DNA from: a virus
Virus record (IMG/VR): IMGVR_UViG_3300032214_000986
Coordinates: 1 to 64,000 of that record
Length of the DNA: 64,000 nt
Reading direction: 5' to 3' (one strand)
Shown: positions 52,412-60,466 of the stretch, in pieces
How positions within the stretch are numbered: the stretch's first letter is position 1
Layout of the letters: each line of letters starts with the position of its first letter
Notes under the pieces: generated by a model
Database searches by the model: none
Seen by the model: only the letters and a program-made list of their open reading frames with translations
What the model was told of the DNA's origin: nothing
Made by a program: the position numbers and the translations under genes

Positions 52412-52900
52412 TTATTTTACTAAAGCCATTGCTTCTTTTGCTCCAGCAACAACATTCATAGGTGATCCTGCAGATGGAGAACTTGGTTGTCCTTTTGAAT
52501 CACAGTACGCTCTTACCGCTTTATCAATAGCACCACCTTTTGAGAATACGTATGTACTACCACCTTCAAAAAGGTCAGCAGAACTTCTTGGGCTTAAGTT
52601 AGCAGGGTTTTGACTTACACCATCAATCTCTTTTCCACATCCAGCGTAAAGTACGATACCACCTTTAACTACAACTTCACCATTATTTTTAATTCTCATA
52701 CCGTTGAATTTAACTTGTGCTGTAGCAACACCTCTGTGTCCAGAACCAGGAGCTACTGTTGGTTGTGATAACGCAATAGCGTAACCTTGCATGTCTCGGC
52801 TATATCCAGCATCAACGATAGGTTGTGTTTTTTGTTCTTCGATAACTCGTTTAACGATTCTTGTTAAATCTGATTCCGTTAGTCTAATAATTTTTTTCAT
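52412..52900 (-). CDS. hypothetical, possible internal head protein
   Basis: 162 residues. The first 23 residues, MKKIIRLTESDLTRIVKRVI then EEQ, form an amphipathic helix with I-E-E (20-22), followed by TQPIVDAGYSRDMQGYAIAL and a Gly-rich beta region (KFNGMRIKNNGEVVVKGGIV). The 'RLTESDLxRIVKRVIEE' opening is common to small proteins of Bacteroidota phages and may be a capsid-targeting leader. Function of the mature part unknown. Confidence 0.6.
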   Translation of the reverse strand: MKKIIRLTESDLTRIVKRVIEEQKTQPIVDAGYSRDMQGYAIALSQPTVAPGSGHRGVATAQVKFNGMRIKNNGEVVVKGGIVLYAGCGKEIDGVSQNPANLSPRSSADLFEGGSTYVFSKGGAIDKAVRAYCDSKGQPSSPSAGSPMNVVAGAKEAMALVK

Positions 52901-52939
52901 AATTTAGTTTTATTTTTATTGTTTTTATTATCTTTTACA

Positions 52940-52948
52940 TATAAATAT
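52940..52948 (-). promoter_or_regulatory. late-type TATTTAT motif
   Basis: ATATTTATA on the minus strand, 39 bases before the ATG at 52900; more distant than most members of the set. Confidence 0.35.
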
Positions 52949-53008
52949 ACTATATGCTTAAAAAAATACATTCATTAATGAATTTCATATAAATATTTTA
53001 ATTTTAAA

Positions 53009-53284
53009 TTAACCCCCCATTGGTGGATTAGGGTCTGTCCATTCTGATGTTGCCAAAATAACCAATATTTCCTCATAAGTGTAAGGACCGTCTTTTGTAG
53101 TTAGATTAGATACACATTCCGGCATTACACCGTCCCACTTAACGAATGTTTTTGTTTCATCAACCGATTTTCTAACGGTCTCTTCAGATGTCTCCAATAC
53201 TTGTGCGAAGTCAATCTGTTCTAATTCCGATACGTTAAATATCATGAATTCTCTGTTTTCGTAATCTTGTAATTGTGTTTCCAT
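53009..53284 (-). CDS. small tail-fibre-associated protein
   Basis: 91 residues, acidic. EEILVILATSEWTDPNPPMG at the C-terminus and KTFVKWDGVMPECVSNLTTK in the middle. It directly follows the double-LamG fibre gene; a fibre chaperone or attachment factor is plausible but not shown. Confidence 0.6.
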   Translation of the reverse strand: METQLQDYENREFMIFNVSELEQIDFAQVLETSEETVRKSVDETKTFVKWDGVMPECVSNLTTKDGPYTYEEILVILATSEWTDPNPPMGG

Positions 53285-53288
53285 ATTT

Positions 53289-53297
53289 TATAAATAG
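53289..53297 (-). promoter_or_regulatory. late-type TATTTAT motif
   Basis: CTATTTATA on the minus strand, 4 bases before the ATG at 53284. Confidence 0.4.
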
Positions 53298-54986
53298 TTA
53301 TAATCCAAATCTTGATTTTTGAGCGTTATAGTTTTGTAGAACCTCATTACTACTTAGAGGTCGATTATAAATCTGAGTTAACGCAACATTACCACTCCAA
53401 TAGTTACTCACCGATGTGTTGTTAATTCTGCCAACACCTAAAACTCTTGCACTATCTCCTGTTGAAAAGGTACCAAAATTATTAGGGGTATCAAACGAAA
53501 TTCCATTTTTATAAAATTGACAATTCGTCCCATTCCCAACACAAGTAACAAGCACCCAATTATTATCAGTGAAAAAATTATTTTTAGTTTGATTAAGAGT
53601 AAATTGACCTGAAGTCCCATACGTTATTGACAACCACAATCTTCCAGAAGTGGCAGAATGACCTAAATAGAATCCTTTAGAACCGGCAGTTCCATCATTA
53701 TTACCCATAAAATATCTTGCGGTTGTTAAATCACTAAGTTTAACCCAGGCACTGATTGTAAAAATACCCGTATTTTGTATGAACGAAAATGTTGACGTAG
53801 TTCCTATGTTTGTGACATAATCATCAACTCCATCAAAAACTATAGACCCTCCGCCATCTGTACTATATGTTGGACCATTTGTTAATGTTCCGGTACCTCC
53901 GCTCACTCCACTAATGTTATTCCAAGTTGTACCTGTACCGGGATATGACACACCATATCCCGCATCCAAATAATTAACCAATCCATTTGTCACTATGTTT
54001 TCACCCAAGAATCTTGGGAATTGTGCTTGGTAGTTTTGTAAAACTTCCGTTGAGGATATTTCTCTATTGTAGATTTTGGTTGTTGAAATATTACCAATAA
54101 GGTCATCACCTATTTGTAAATTATAGGTATTAGTTGATAAATTACCAGAACCAACAGGATTACCCTGAGAAACCCCATTAATATAAAGTCTCCCTCCGTT
54201 AGAATATGTCCATACTACGTTACACCATTGATTTAATGGAATAACCCCACTATCAGGAGAAACAATTCCCCATACACCTCCTCTAGTTGCTAATACTCTT
54301 ATTATATTTGGGCTATATGTTCCTGCAAAGTATAATTGGAAATTACCGTCTAATGTTCCGTTATATTTCTTTAAAAAATTTATAGAGTAAGTATCTGTCC
54401 TATAACTGGTGGGATAAAACCAACAATCTACCGATATGTTGTTTGCAATATCTAATGAATTACTATCCGATACTGTAATTATATCATCAACACCATCAAA
54501 CACGATTGATCCACCTTTGGTTGGGTTATAAGTCGGTCCATTAGTTAGTGTACCATTATTTCCACTATAGGATAAATCATACAAGGTTGTTCCCGATCTC
54601 GAATATGATGGTGTAAATCCTGCGTCAAGATTTAACACCAACCCATTTGTGACTATAGATTCATAATCCTTATTTACACAAACATTATTTGTTTGCGTTG
54701 CATACCAATTCAAGCATTGGGTTATTCCCGTAAATGTTTGTCCCGCTAAATTATTTGTAAATGTTATCAATTCCGCATCGTTATTTGCCGAATAAAAACT
54801 TATATTACTTTCTTGACTTGCATTATATTGATATACAGTATACCCACTAACGACAGGACTAACCCCATTGTATGTTTTTGTAACATTTGATGGGCCTTTA
54901 CCGACATCACCAGTACCAATAAAGAAATTACCTTTCTTTAATGAAAATGTGTCTCCTGTTGTTGAATATTTTATTGTATTTGGCAT
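53298..54986 (-). CDS. tail fibre protein with two LamG domains
   Basis: 562 residues. N-terminal module of about 110 residues (STTGDTFSLKKGNFFIGTGD, VGKGPSN) shared with the fibre gene at 55241. Then LamG 1 (about 112-330: VTNGLVLNLDAGFTPSYS, GSIVFDGVDDIITV, RLYINGVSQG, IGNISTTKIYNREIS) and LamG 2 (about 338-560: GLVNYLDAGYGVSYPGTGTT, GSIVFDGVDDYVTN, VALTQIYNRPLSSNEVLQNY). The shared N-terminus is probably the attachment domain; LamG domains bind glycans. Each LamG ends in the same IYNRxLSSxEVLQNY helix. Confidence 0.85.
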   Translation of the reverse strand: MPNTIKYSTTGDTFSLKKGNFFIGTGDVGKGPSNVTKTYNGVSPVVSGYTVYQYNASQESNISFYSANNDAELITFTNNLAGQTFTGITQCLNWYATQTNNVCVNKDYESIVTNGLVLNLDAGFTPSYSRSGTTLYDLSYSGNNGTLTNGPTYNPTKGGSIVFDGVDDIITVSDSNSLDIANNISVDCWFYPTSYRTDTYSINFLKKYNGTLDGNFQLYFAGTYSPNIIRVLATRGGVWGIVSPDSGVIPLNQWCNVVWTYSNGGRLYINGVSQGNPVGSGNLSTNTYNLQIGDDLIGNISTTKIYNREISSTEVLQNYQAQFPRFLGENIVTNGLVNYLDAGYGVSYPGTGTTWNNISGVSGGTGTLTNGPTYSTDGGGSIVFDGVDDYVTNIGTTSTFSFIQNTGIFTISAWVKLSDLTTARYFMGNNDGTAGSKGFYLGHSATSGRLWLSITYGTSGQFTLNQTKNNFFTDNNWVLVTCVGNGTNCQFYKNGISFDTPNNFGTFSTGDSARVLGVGRINNTSVSNYWSGNVALTQIYNRPLSSNEVLQNYNAQKSRFGL

Positions 54987-54989
54987 ATA

Positions 54990-55244
54990 TTAATTATCGT
55001 ATCCGTATGTCTCATTATTATCAATTATTTTCCATATTGAATGGAAGTTACTTGTCGGTCTTTCAACCAATAATTCATCAACATAATCCCACCAAGAATT
55101 AAGTTGTTGTTCTGTCAATGTTGAAGAACATTGACCTCTATAAATTACACCATATGGTTGTTCTTGATTCAATTGTATAGTGCTAACGTTACTGTTGAAT
55201 TGAATTATTTGGTCATCTGTTGTTTTAAATTCTACCTGTCTCAT
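54990..55244 (-). CDS. small protein between fibre genes
   Basis: 84 residues. MRQVEFKTTDDQIIQFNSNV, then GVIYRGQCSSTLTEQQLNSW and DYVDELLVERPTSNF. Not recognised. It overlaps the upstream fibre gene by 4 bases and precedes the next one by 3, so it may be a fibre-specific chaperone, analogous in position to the 91-residue gene. Confidence 0.55.
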   Translation of the reverse strand: MRQVEFKTTDDQIIQFNSNVSTIQLNQEQPYGVIYRGQCSSTLTEQQLNSWWDYVDELLVERPTSNFHSIWKIIDNNETYGYDN

Positions 55245-57013
55245 TTTACCATTATCATATATTGATTTGTCCCACCATAAGTTAATCCGTTAGAAACGTA
55301 TGTTCCAAAATCATAAACACCTCCAGTATTTGTGGAACCACCACACCAAGGTCCCGAATAATAAAAGTTCGCACCGCAATATACGGTAGACATTGACGTT
55401 GGGGTACCTCCATAACCGGCAAACCCACAACAATCCCTCATATAATAAATATTATTATTAGTCGCCGTTGTTGTATATCCAATAGCTCCCTGCATTCCAG
55501 GAAAACTTGTTGTACCATAAACTGCGGTGTTGCTTTTTAATGTTGATGTTGAGTAAGATTGTTGAGTGTCTGACCCAAAAAAAGTTGAGTAGGTTACGTT
55601 ATATTTATATATGAATGGACCCCAAGTATTATCAAAATTTGTTCTTTGATTGCCGTAAATATAAGATGTAAAAGTTGTATTTCCGTCCCATATTTCACCC
55701 CAACCTAATTGATACGCTTGTGAGAAATCATTTATACTACCTATGGAACCACCTTTCCATCCCCAATTCTCACCATTATAATTTACGGTACTTGAGTGAC
55801 TTCTGGCAACTAACATCCATCCACCACCATCTGTGGTCATATCACAATAAACTTGATATGGAGATGAGTTTGACCCTCCGGGATAAACCCAATATAAACC
55901 ATCATATCCTGCGAGTTGTGGAAATGTGTCTATAATATCTTTACAAGTTTTACAATTTGTGAATGCTTTTTGACCACCATACCTAAAATTACTCAAAACT
56001 TCTGATGCAGATAACGATCTATTGTATATTGAAAATTGTGCAATGTTACCTTTTAATGGGTTTATAGTTGATGAGTAGTTAGATCTACCAATATTTAATG
56101 TTCTTGACGATGGCCCTGAATAATAATTTCCTTGATTTGCGTTACCGCTCCCACCCCCTCTTAATGTTGTTGTAGAAGCAACACCATTTATGTACCATTG
56201 ACCTACTTTATCCGGATTTTGACAAGTAAATGTACAATGTGTCCATTCGGTACCAATCGTATTATCGTTTGTTGACCCGGCAATTAGACGATAATTTAAA
56301 ATAGAGCCCGTAACTTGGAATCTTATACAATTATCCCCATATCCCGAAATACCATACTCAGCAATAATAAAAAACCCTTTTTCGGCGTTAGTTAAAGTAT
56401 TACCCGCAACTACATATCTGGTATTATTTGCAAATTTTTTAATCCAAAACGAAACTGAAAACGTTCCAGCTGAAAAAATATAGTTATAATCACTAGTCGT
56501 ACCAATATCATTAATATAATCATCGACACCATCAAATGCAATACTACCACCGTTTGTTGTACTAAATGTAGGGCTATTCGTTAAAGTTCCATTATTGGTT
56601 CTAGCGATATCATACCAAGTAGTGTTAGTCGTTGGGTATGACGGTGTAAATCCCGCATCCATTAATAAATCTAACCCCGATGTTTTAATAGCATCATAAT
56701 CAATATTTAAAACCATTTTATCAGTTTGTGTCATGAACCAACTTAGACATTCGGCAACCGTCGTATAATTTTGAGATGCAATTCTATTAGTAAGAATTAT
56801 AAGTTCAGAATCAGAATTAGCTGCGTAAATGGCAGGTCCATTAGTTGATTTATTAAGATACACTGCGTAACCACCTCTTACGGGTGAAAGTCCATGCCAA
56901 AAACCGGTAGTGCTCGTAGGACCTTTACCAACGTCATTTGTCCCGATCCAAAAGTTACCTTTTTTTAATGCCAATGTTTCTGTACTTGCGTTATATTTAA
57001 ACGTATTCGCCAT
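55241..57013 (-). CDS. tail fibre with LamG and fibrinogen-like C-terminal domain
   Basis: 590 residues. N-terminal attachment module as in the fibre at 53298 (STETLALKKGNFWIGTNDVG, KGPTS). LamG domain at about 115-345 (LDLLMDAGFTPSYPTTNTT, GSIAFDGVDDYIND, NRSLSASEVLSNF). The last 235 residues begin CKTCKDIIDTFPQLAGYDGL, YWVYPGG, PYQVYCDMTTDGGGWMLVAR, which is the start of fibrinogen-like/intelectin-like lectin domains (QVYCDMxTDGGGW), and continue with CCGFAGYGG and a terminal YDFGTYVSNGLTYG. These domains bind acetylated or other sugars in animals; here it is probably a receptor-binding tip. Confidence 0.88.
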   Translation of the reverse strand: MANTFKYNASTETLALKKGNFWIGTNDVGKGPTSTTGFWHGLSPVRGGYAVYLNKSTNGPAIYAANSDSELIILTNRIASQNYTTVAECLSWFMTQTDKMVLNIDYDAIKTSGLDLLMDAGFTPSYPTTNTTWYDIARTNNGTLTNSPTFSTTNGGSIAFDGVDDYINDIGTTSDYNYIFSAGTFSVSFWIKKFANNTRYVVAGNTLTNAEKGFFIIAEYGISGYGDNCIRFQVTGSILNYRLIAGSTNDNTIGTEWTHCTFTCQNPDKVGQWYINGVASTTTLRGGGSGNANQGNYYSGPSSRTLNIGRSNYSSTINPLKGNIAQFSIYNRSLSASEVLSNFRYGGQKAFTNCKTCKDIIDTFPQLAGYDGLYWVYPGGSNSSPYQVYCDMTTDGGGWMLVARSHSSTVNYNGENWGWKGGSIGSINDFSQAYQLGWGEIWDGNTTFTSYIYGNQRTNFDNTWGPFIYKYNVTYSTFFGSDTQQSYSTSTLKSNTAVYGTTSFPGMQGAIGYTTTATNNNIYYMRDCCGFAGYGGTPTSMSTVYCGANFYYSGPWCGGSTNTGGVYDFGTYVSNGLTYGGTNQYMIMVK

Positions 57014-57025
57014 TAATCTTTATTA

Positions 57026-57034
57026 GATAAATAC
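57026..57034 (-). promoter_or_regulatory. late-type TATTTAT motif (fibre gene)
   Basis: GTATTTATC on the minus strand, 12 bases before the fibre ATG at 57013; same 16-base context as at 2946. Confidence 0.5.
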
Positions 57035-57065
57035 TTTGTTTTTAAATAACAAATACCTATATTTT
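57035..57065 (+). promoter_or_regulatory. possible Bacteroidota-type promoter
   Basis: TTTG (57035-57038), 19 bases, TATATTTT (57058-57065). It lies so close to the ATG at 57070 that the transcript would be leaderless or nearly so, which lowers confidence. Confidence 0.3.
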
Positions 57066-57069
57066 TACT

Positions 57070-59670
57070 ATGGAAAAACTGCTTTTTATTGCCCCTCACT
57101 TATCAACAGGGGGGTTACCTCAAGTTTTGGTTAATAAAATTGAGTTATTAAAAAATGATTACATTATTAAATGTGTAGAATGGGATTGGACAGGCGATGC
57201 ATTTGTTATTCAAAAAAACAGAGTTAAAGAACATATTGGTCCTGAGAACCTTATAACTTTAGGTGAAGATAAAACAAAACTTTTTGATATTATTTCAGAT
57301 TTTAATCCTGACTTAATTTGTTTGGAGGAGTTTTGTGAACACTTCATACCTGAAGAAATTAATAAAAAACTATTTTCAAAAGATAGGTCATATAAATTAT
57401 TTGAAACGACTCACGATTCAAGCATTCCCGTAACAAACAAAAGATGGTTCCCTGATAAGTTTATTTTTGTCAGCCCATTCAATGCGTTTAGATACTCTAT
57501 GTTTGACGTTCCTTATGATATTATCGAATACCCAATAGATGCGGTGACACCAAATAAAGAATGGGCACAAGAACAATTAATGCTTGACCCCAATTTTAAA
57601 CATGTAGTCATTGTTGGTTTATTCACCGAAAGAAAAAACCAAGCATATGCATTTGAAATGGCAAGAAGAGTAATTGGTCAAAATATATTATTTCATTTCA
57701 TTGGGAATCAAGCCGATAATTTCGCACATTACTGGTTACCATTAATGGGTAATAAACCAGGTAACTGTATTGTATGGGGTGAACGAAATGACGTGGACAC
57801 TTTTTTACAGGCATCTGACTTATTTTTATTCCCGTCAAAAGGAGACAGAAATAATAAAGAATTAAACCCGATAGCAATAAAGGAAGCTATCAAATATGAA
57901 TTACCGATGATGATGTTCAATTTGGATGTTTATTGTGGTAAGTACAATAATAACCAAAAAATTAAATTTATGAGTGGAGACATCACCCAAGACACAAACA
58001 CATTATTAGGTATGTTAGGTAAAAATGATATTTTATCATTGTTTAGTTTATCGTACGAATCGAATGAAAATAAAATTAATATTCATTATAACCACACAGG
58101 GTCTAATGATATTAATGTTGTTGTAAAATGTATGACATCAAACGCACCGATGTATTGGTTCAACTTAAATTTTACAGAACCTTTAACTTATTTCGTTATT
58201 CCGATACCGACTAGCGTTATGAAATTTGAAGGTATGAAAAACTTTAGAGGTTTTTCAGTTGAGTTTTATAGTAATGGTGATAACACGTATTTGGGTAAAA
58301 AGGAAGTAGTTGTTAATAACGTATACCCTAATATACCAAGATTTAATTTTAAACCGTTCGATTGTAACTATGTAAATTATCACGAATTCTTTATCGATAA
58401 ATGTTTTAGTGGTTTAGGGTTGGAAAATTTGGACACTGTTATTGATATTGGTGCTAACGTAGGATTGTTCGCAAAATACATGTACTCAATAAATACCAAA
58501 AAAGTTATTTTGGTTGAAGCTAACCCTTATTTAAGAGAAAGTATAGAAACATTATTAGACACAGATAATGAAAAATCGGTAATATACATGAATCCTATTT
58601 ATGGCGAAAAGACAACTATTCCATTTAGATTCTCAATGGAAAACACTACTATCGGGTCTAATTATTTTGGTACTGACCACGATAGTTATAGTCAATTAAC
58701 AAATGTAATTGATTGTGAAACAATCACATTAGATGAGATTTTAAAAGATAATAATTATGAACGAATCTCATTATTAAAATGTGATATTGAGGGTGGTGAG
58801 TATCCTTTCTTTGAGTCCGTTACCGATGAACAAATCCAACTTGTTGATAGATTCATGATTGAGTTTCATGGTAATGTTAATCATGAAATTGACCCAATAT
58901 TAGAAAAACTTGAAAGAAATGATTATGAATATGAAATTATTTTATTCGAGATGGGTAGGCAAATCCGTTCACACAAGGGTATCGAACACGGAGTTATTTT
59001 TGCAAAACCAAAAAGTAAAAGAGATAAAAAACCAGGGTCAATTAATGGGTCGGTTTATCAAGTAACTAAAGATTTTGAACAAGCGCTTTGTGATTATACC
59101 GGTGCACCTTACGCAGTCACCGTGGATAACCAAAGTAACGCATTGTTTTTGGCATTAATGTATGAGAAGATTAAAGGGAAAACAATTAGAATCCCATCTA
59201 GAACATATCCTTCAGTACCTTGTGAAATTATACACGCAGGAGGCAAAGTAGAGTTTGAAGATTTTGGAGGTACAACGTTAAAAGGAGCATACCAACTACA
59301 ACCAACCAAAGTTTGGGATAGTGCGTTAAGATTTACTTCAGATATGTACATTCATAATTCACATATGTGTTTATCATTTACCGGACCTTATAAACATTTA
59401 AAACTTGGTAAGGGTGGTGCTATTCTTACGGATGATTACGAAGCATACAAATGGTTTAAACGAGCAAGATATTCAGGTAGAAACGAATGTTCTTACCATG
59501 AGGATGAATTAGATATGTTGGGTTGGAATTTTTATATGTTACCGGAATTGGCGTCTCGTGGACTTCTACTTATGAACCAATTCTATAAAGTTGACGGATC
59601 CCCTAAACATAATGAGGATTTGGAATTACCTTATCCTGACCTATCCAAATTTGACGTATACAAAAAATAA
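57070..59670 (+). CDS. triple fusion: GT4 glycosyltransferase + FkbM methyltransferase + DegT-like domain
   Basis: 866 residues. Residues 1-300: GT-B (LLFIAPHLSTGGLPQVLVNK, HVVIVGLFTERKNQAYAFEM, FLFPSKGDRNNKELNPIAIK). Residues 300-430: beta-rich spacer. Residues 435-640: FkbM-type SAM methyltransferase (VIDIGANVGLFAKYMY, LVEANPYLRESIETLL, LLKCDIEGGEYPFF). Residues 650-866: DegT-fold piece (YTGAPYAVTVDNQSNALFLA, IRIPSRTYPSVPCEI, FTGPYKHLKLGKGGAILTDD with the Lys that could hold PLP), about 215 residues against the usual 370, so it may be incomplete. First gene of the second sugar cluster, divergent from the fibre genes. Confidence 0.85.
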   Translation: MEKLLFIAPHLSTGGLPQVLVNKIELLKNDYIIKCVEWDWTGDAFVIQKNRVKEHIGPENLITLGEDKTKLFDIISDFNPDLICLEEFCEHFIPEEINKKLFSKDRSYKLFETTHDSSIPVTNKRWFPDKFIFVSPFNAFRYSMFDVPYDIIEYPIDAVTPNKEWAQEQLMLDPNFKHVVIVGLFTERKNQAYAFEMARRVIGQNILFHFIGNQADNFAHYWLPLMGNKPGNCIVWGERNDVDTFLQASDLFLFPSKGDRNNKELNPIAIKEAIKYELPMMMFNLDVYCGKYNNNQKIKFMSGDITQDTNTLLGMLGKNDILSLFSLSYESNENKINIHYNHTGSNDINVVVKCMTSNAPMYWFNLNFTEPLTYFVIPIPTSVMKFEGMKNFRGFSVEFYSNGDNTYLGKKEVVVNNVYPNIPRFNFKPFDCNYVNYHEFFIDKCFSGLGLENLDTVIDIGANVGLFAKYMYSINTKKVILVEANPYLRESIETLLDTDNEKSVIYMNPIYGEKTTIPFRFSMENTTIGSNYFGTDHDSYSQLTNVIDCETITLDEILKDNNYERISLLKCDIEGGEYPFFESVTDEQIQLVDRFMIEFHGNVNHEIDPILEKLERNDYEYEIILFEMGRQIRSHKGIEHGVIFAKPKSKRDKKPGSINGSVYQVTKDFEQALCDYTGAPYAVTVDNQSNALFLALMYEKIKGKTIRIPSRTYPSVPCEIIHAGGKVEFEDFGGTTLKGAYQLQPTKVWDSALRFTSDMYIHNSHMCLSFTGPYKHLKLGKGGAILTDDYEAYKWFKRARYSGRNECSYHEDELDMLGWNFYMLPELASRGLLLMNQFYKVDGSPKHNEDLELPYPDLSKFDVYKK

Positions 59671-59671
59671 T

Positions 59672-60466
59672 ATGTATAATAACAAAAAAATTTCATTAGC
59701 CATAACATCATCTAAAAGATTTGAGTTACTACAAATGACTATTCGTGGTTTTGTCACATTTTGTAATGATTTAGATATTATCGATAATATTATATTTTTT
59801 GATGATTCATCGTCAAATATTGATAAAATTAATATGGAACGACTATTACGAGACAAGTTTCCAAATAAAAATATAATAGTAACTCATTTTTATAAAAATT
59901 CTTTTGAGGATGGATACAGACATTCAAGAATTTTAAATGAAATGAGAAAAAAATTAATTGAGACTGAAACTGATTACTTTTTTATGTTGGAGGATGATTA
60001 TCTCTTTGTTAATCATTTTTACATAAAAGAAGCTATAGACATATTAGAAAACAATGAAGAATATGGGTATGTGGGGTTTTCACAATCTTATAAAAATTTT
60101 CCACCTGAAATCCAACCTAAAATTATTGGTGACTTCTGGGAATGGTATTACGATACCGAAAAACCTATAAACGAACATCTATTTTTAGATGAGGTTTCTG
60201 CCACCCAAACAATGATTCCAAATATTTGGATGATGTATACAAATTGGCCTAGTTTCTCACTTAGACCCGGTATTAACCACACAGAAAGATTTTTAAGTAT
60301 CGGTGAATTTTCGACAGACTACGATACAAATGAAATGAGAACCGAGTTGGAGTTTGCAATAAGATGGTCAAAAAAATATAAAAGTCTTTGTCATAAAAAC
60401 TTTCATATAATAAATTTAGCGTGGGACTCAACTAAAAGTTCATACAATTTAAATAATAGTAATTAA
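59672..60466 (+). CDS. GT-A glycosyltransferase
   Basis: 264 residues from the ATG at 59672, which follows the previous stop by one base; an in-frame ATG at 59591 lies inside the previous gene. KISLAITSSKRFELLQMTIR, NIIFFDDSSSN and FMLEDDYLF (E107, D108, D109) are GT2/GT-A features. NEEYGYVGFSQSYKNFP follows. Substrate unknown. Confidence 0.78.
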   Translation: MYNNKKISLAITSSKRFELLQMTIRGFVTFCNDLDIIDNIIFFDDSSSNIDKINMERLLRDKFPNKNIIVTHFYKNSFEDGYRHSRILNEMRKKLIETETDYFFMLEDDYLFVNHFYIKEAIDILENNEEYGYVGFSQSYKNFPPEIQPKIIGDFWEWYYDTEKPINEHLFLDEVSATQTMIPNIWMMYTNWPSFSLRPGINHTERFLSIGEFSTDYDTNEMRTELEFAIRWSKKYKSLCHKNFHIINLAWDSTKSSYNLNNSN

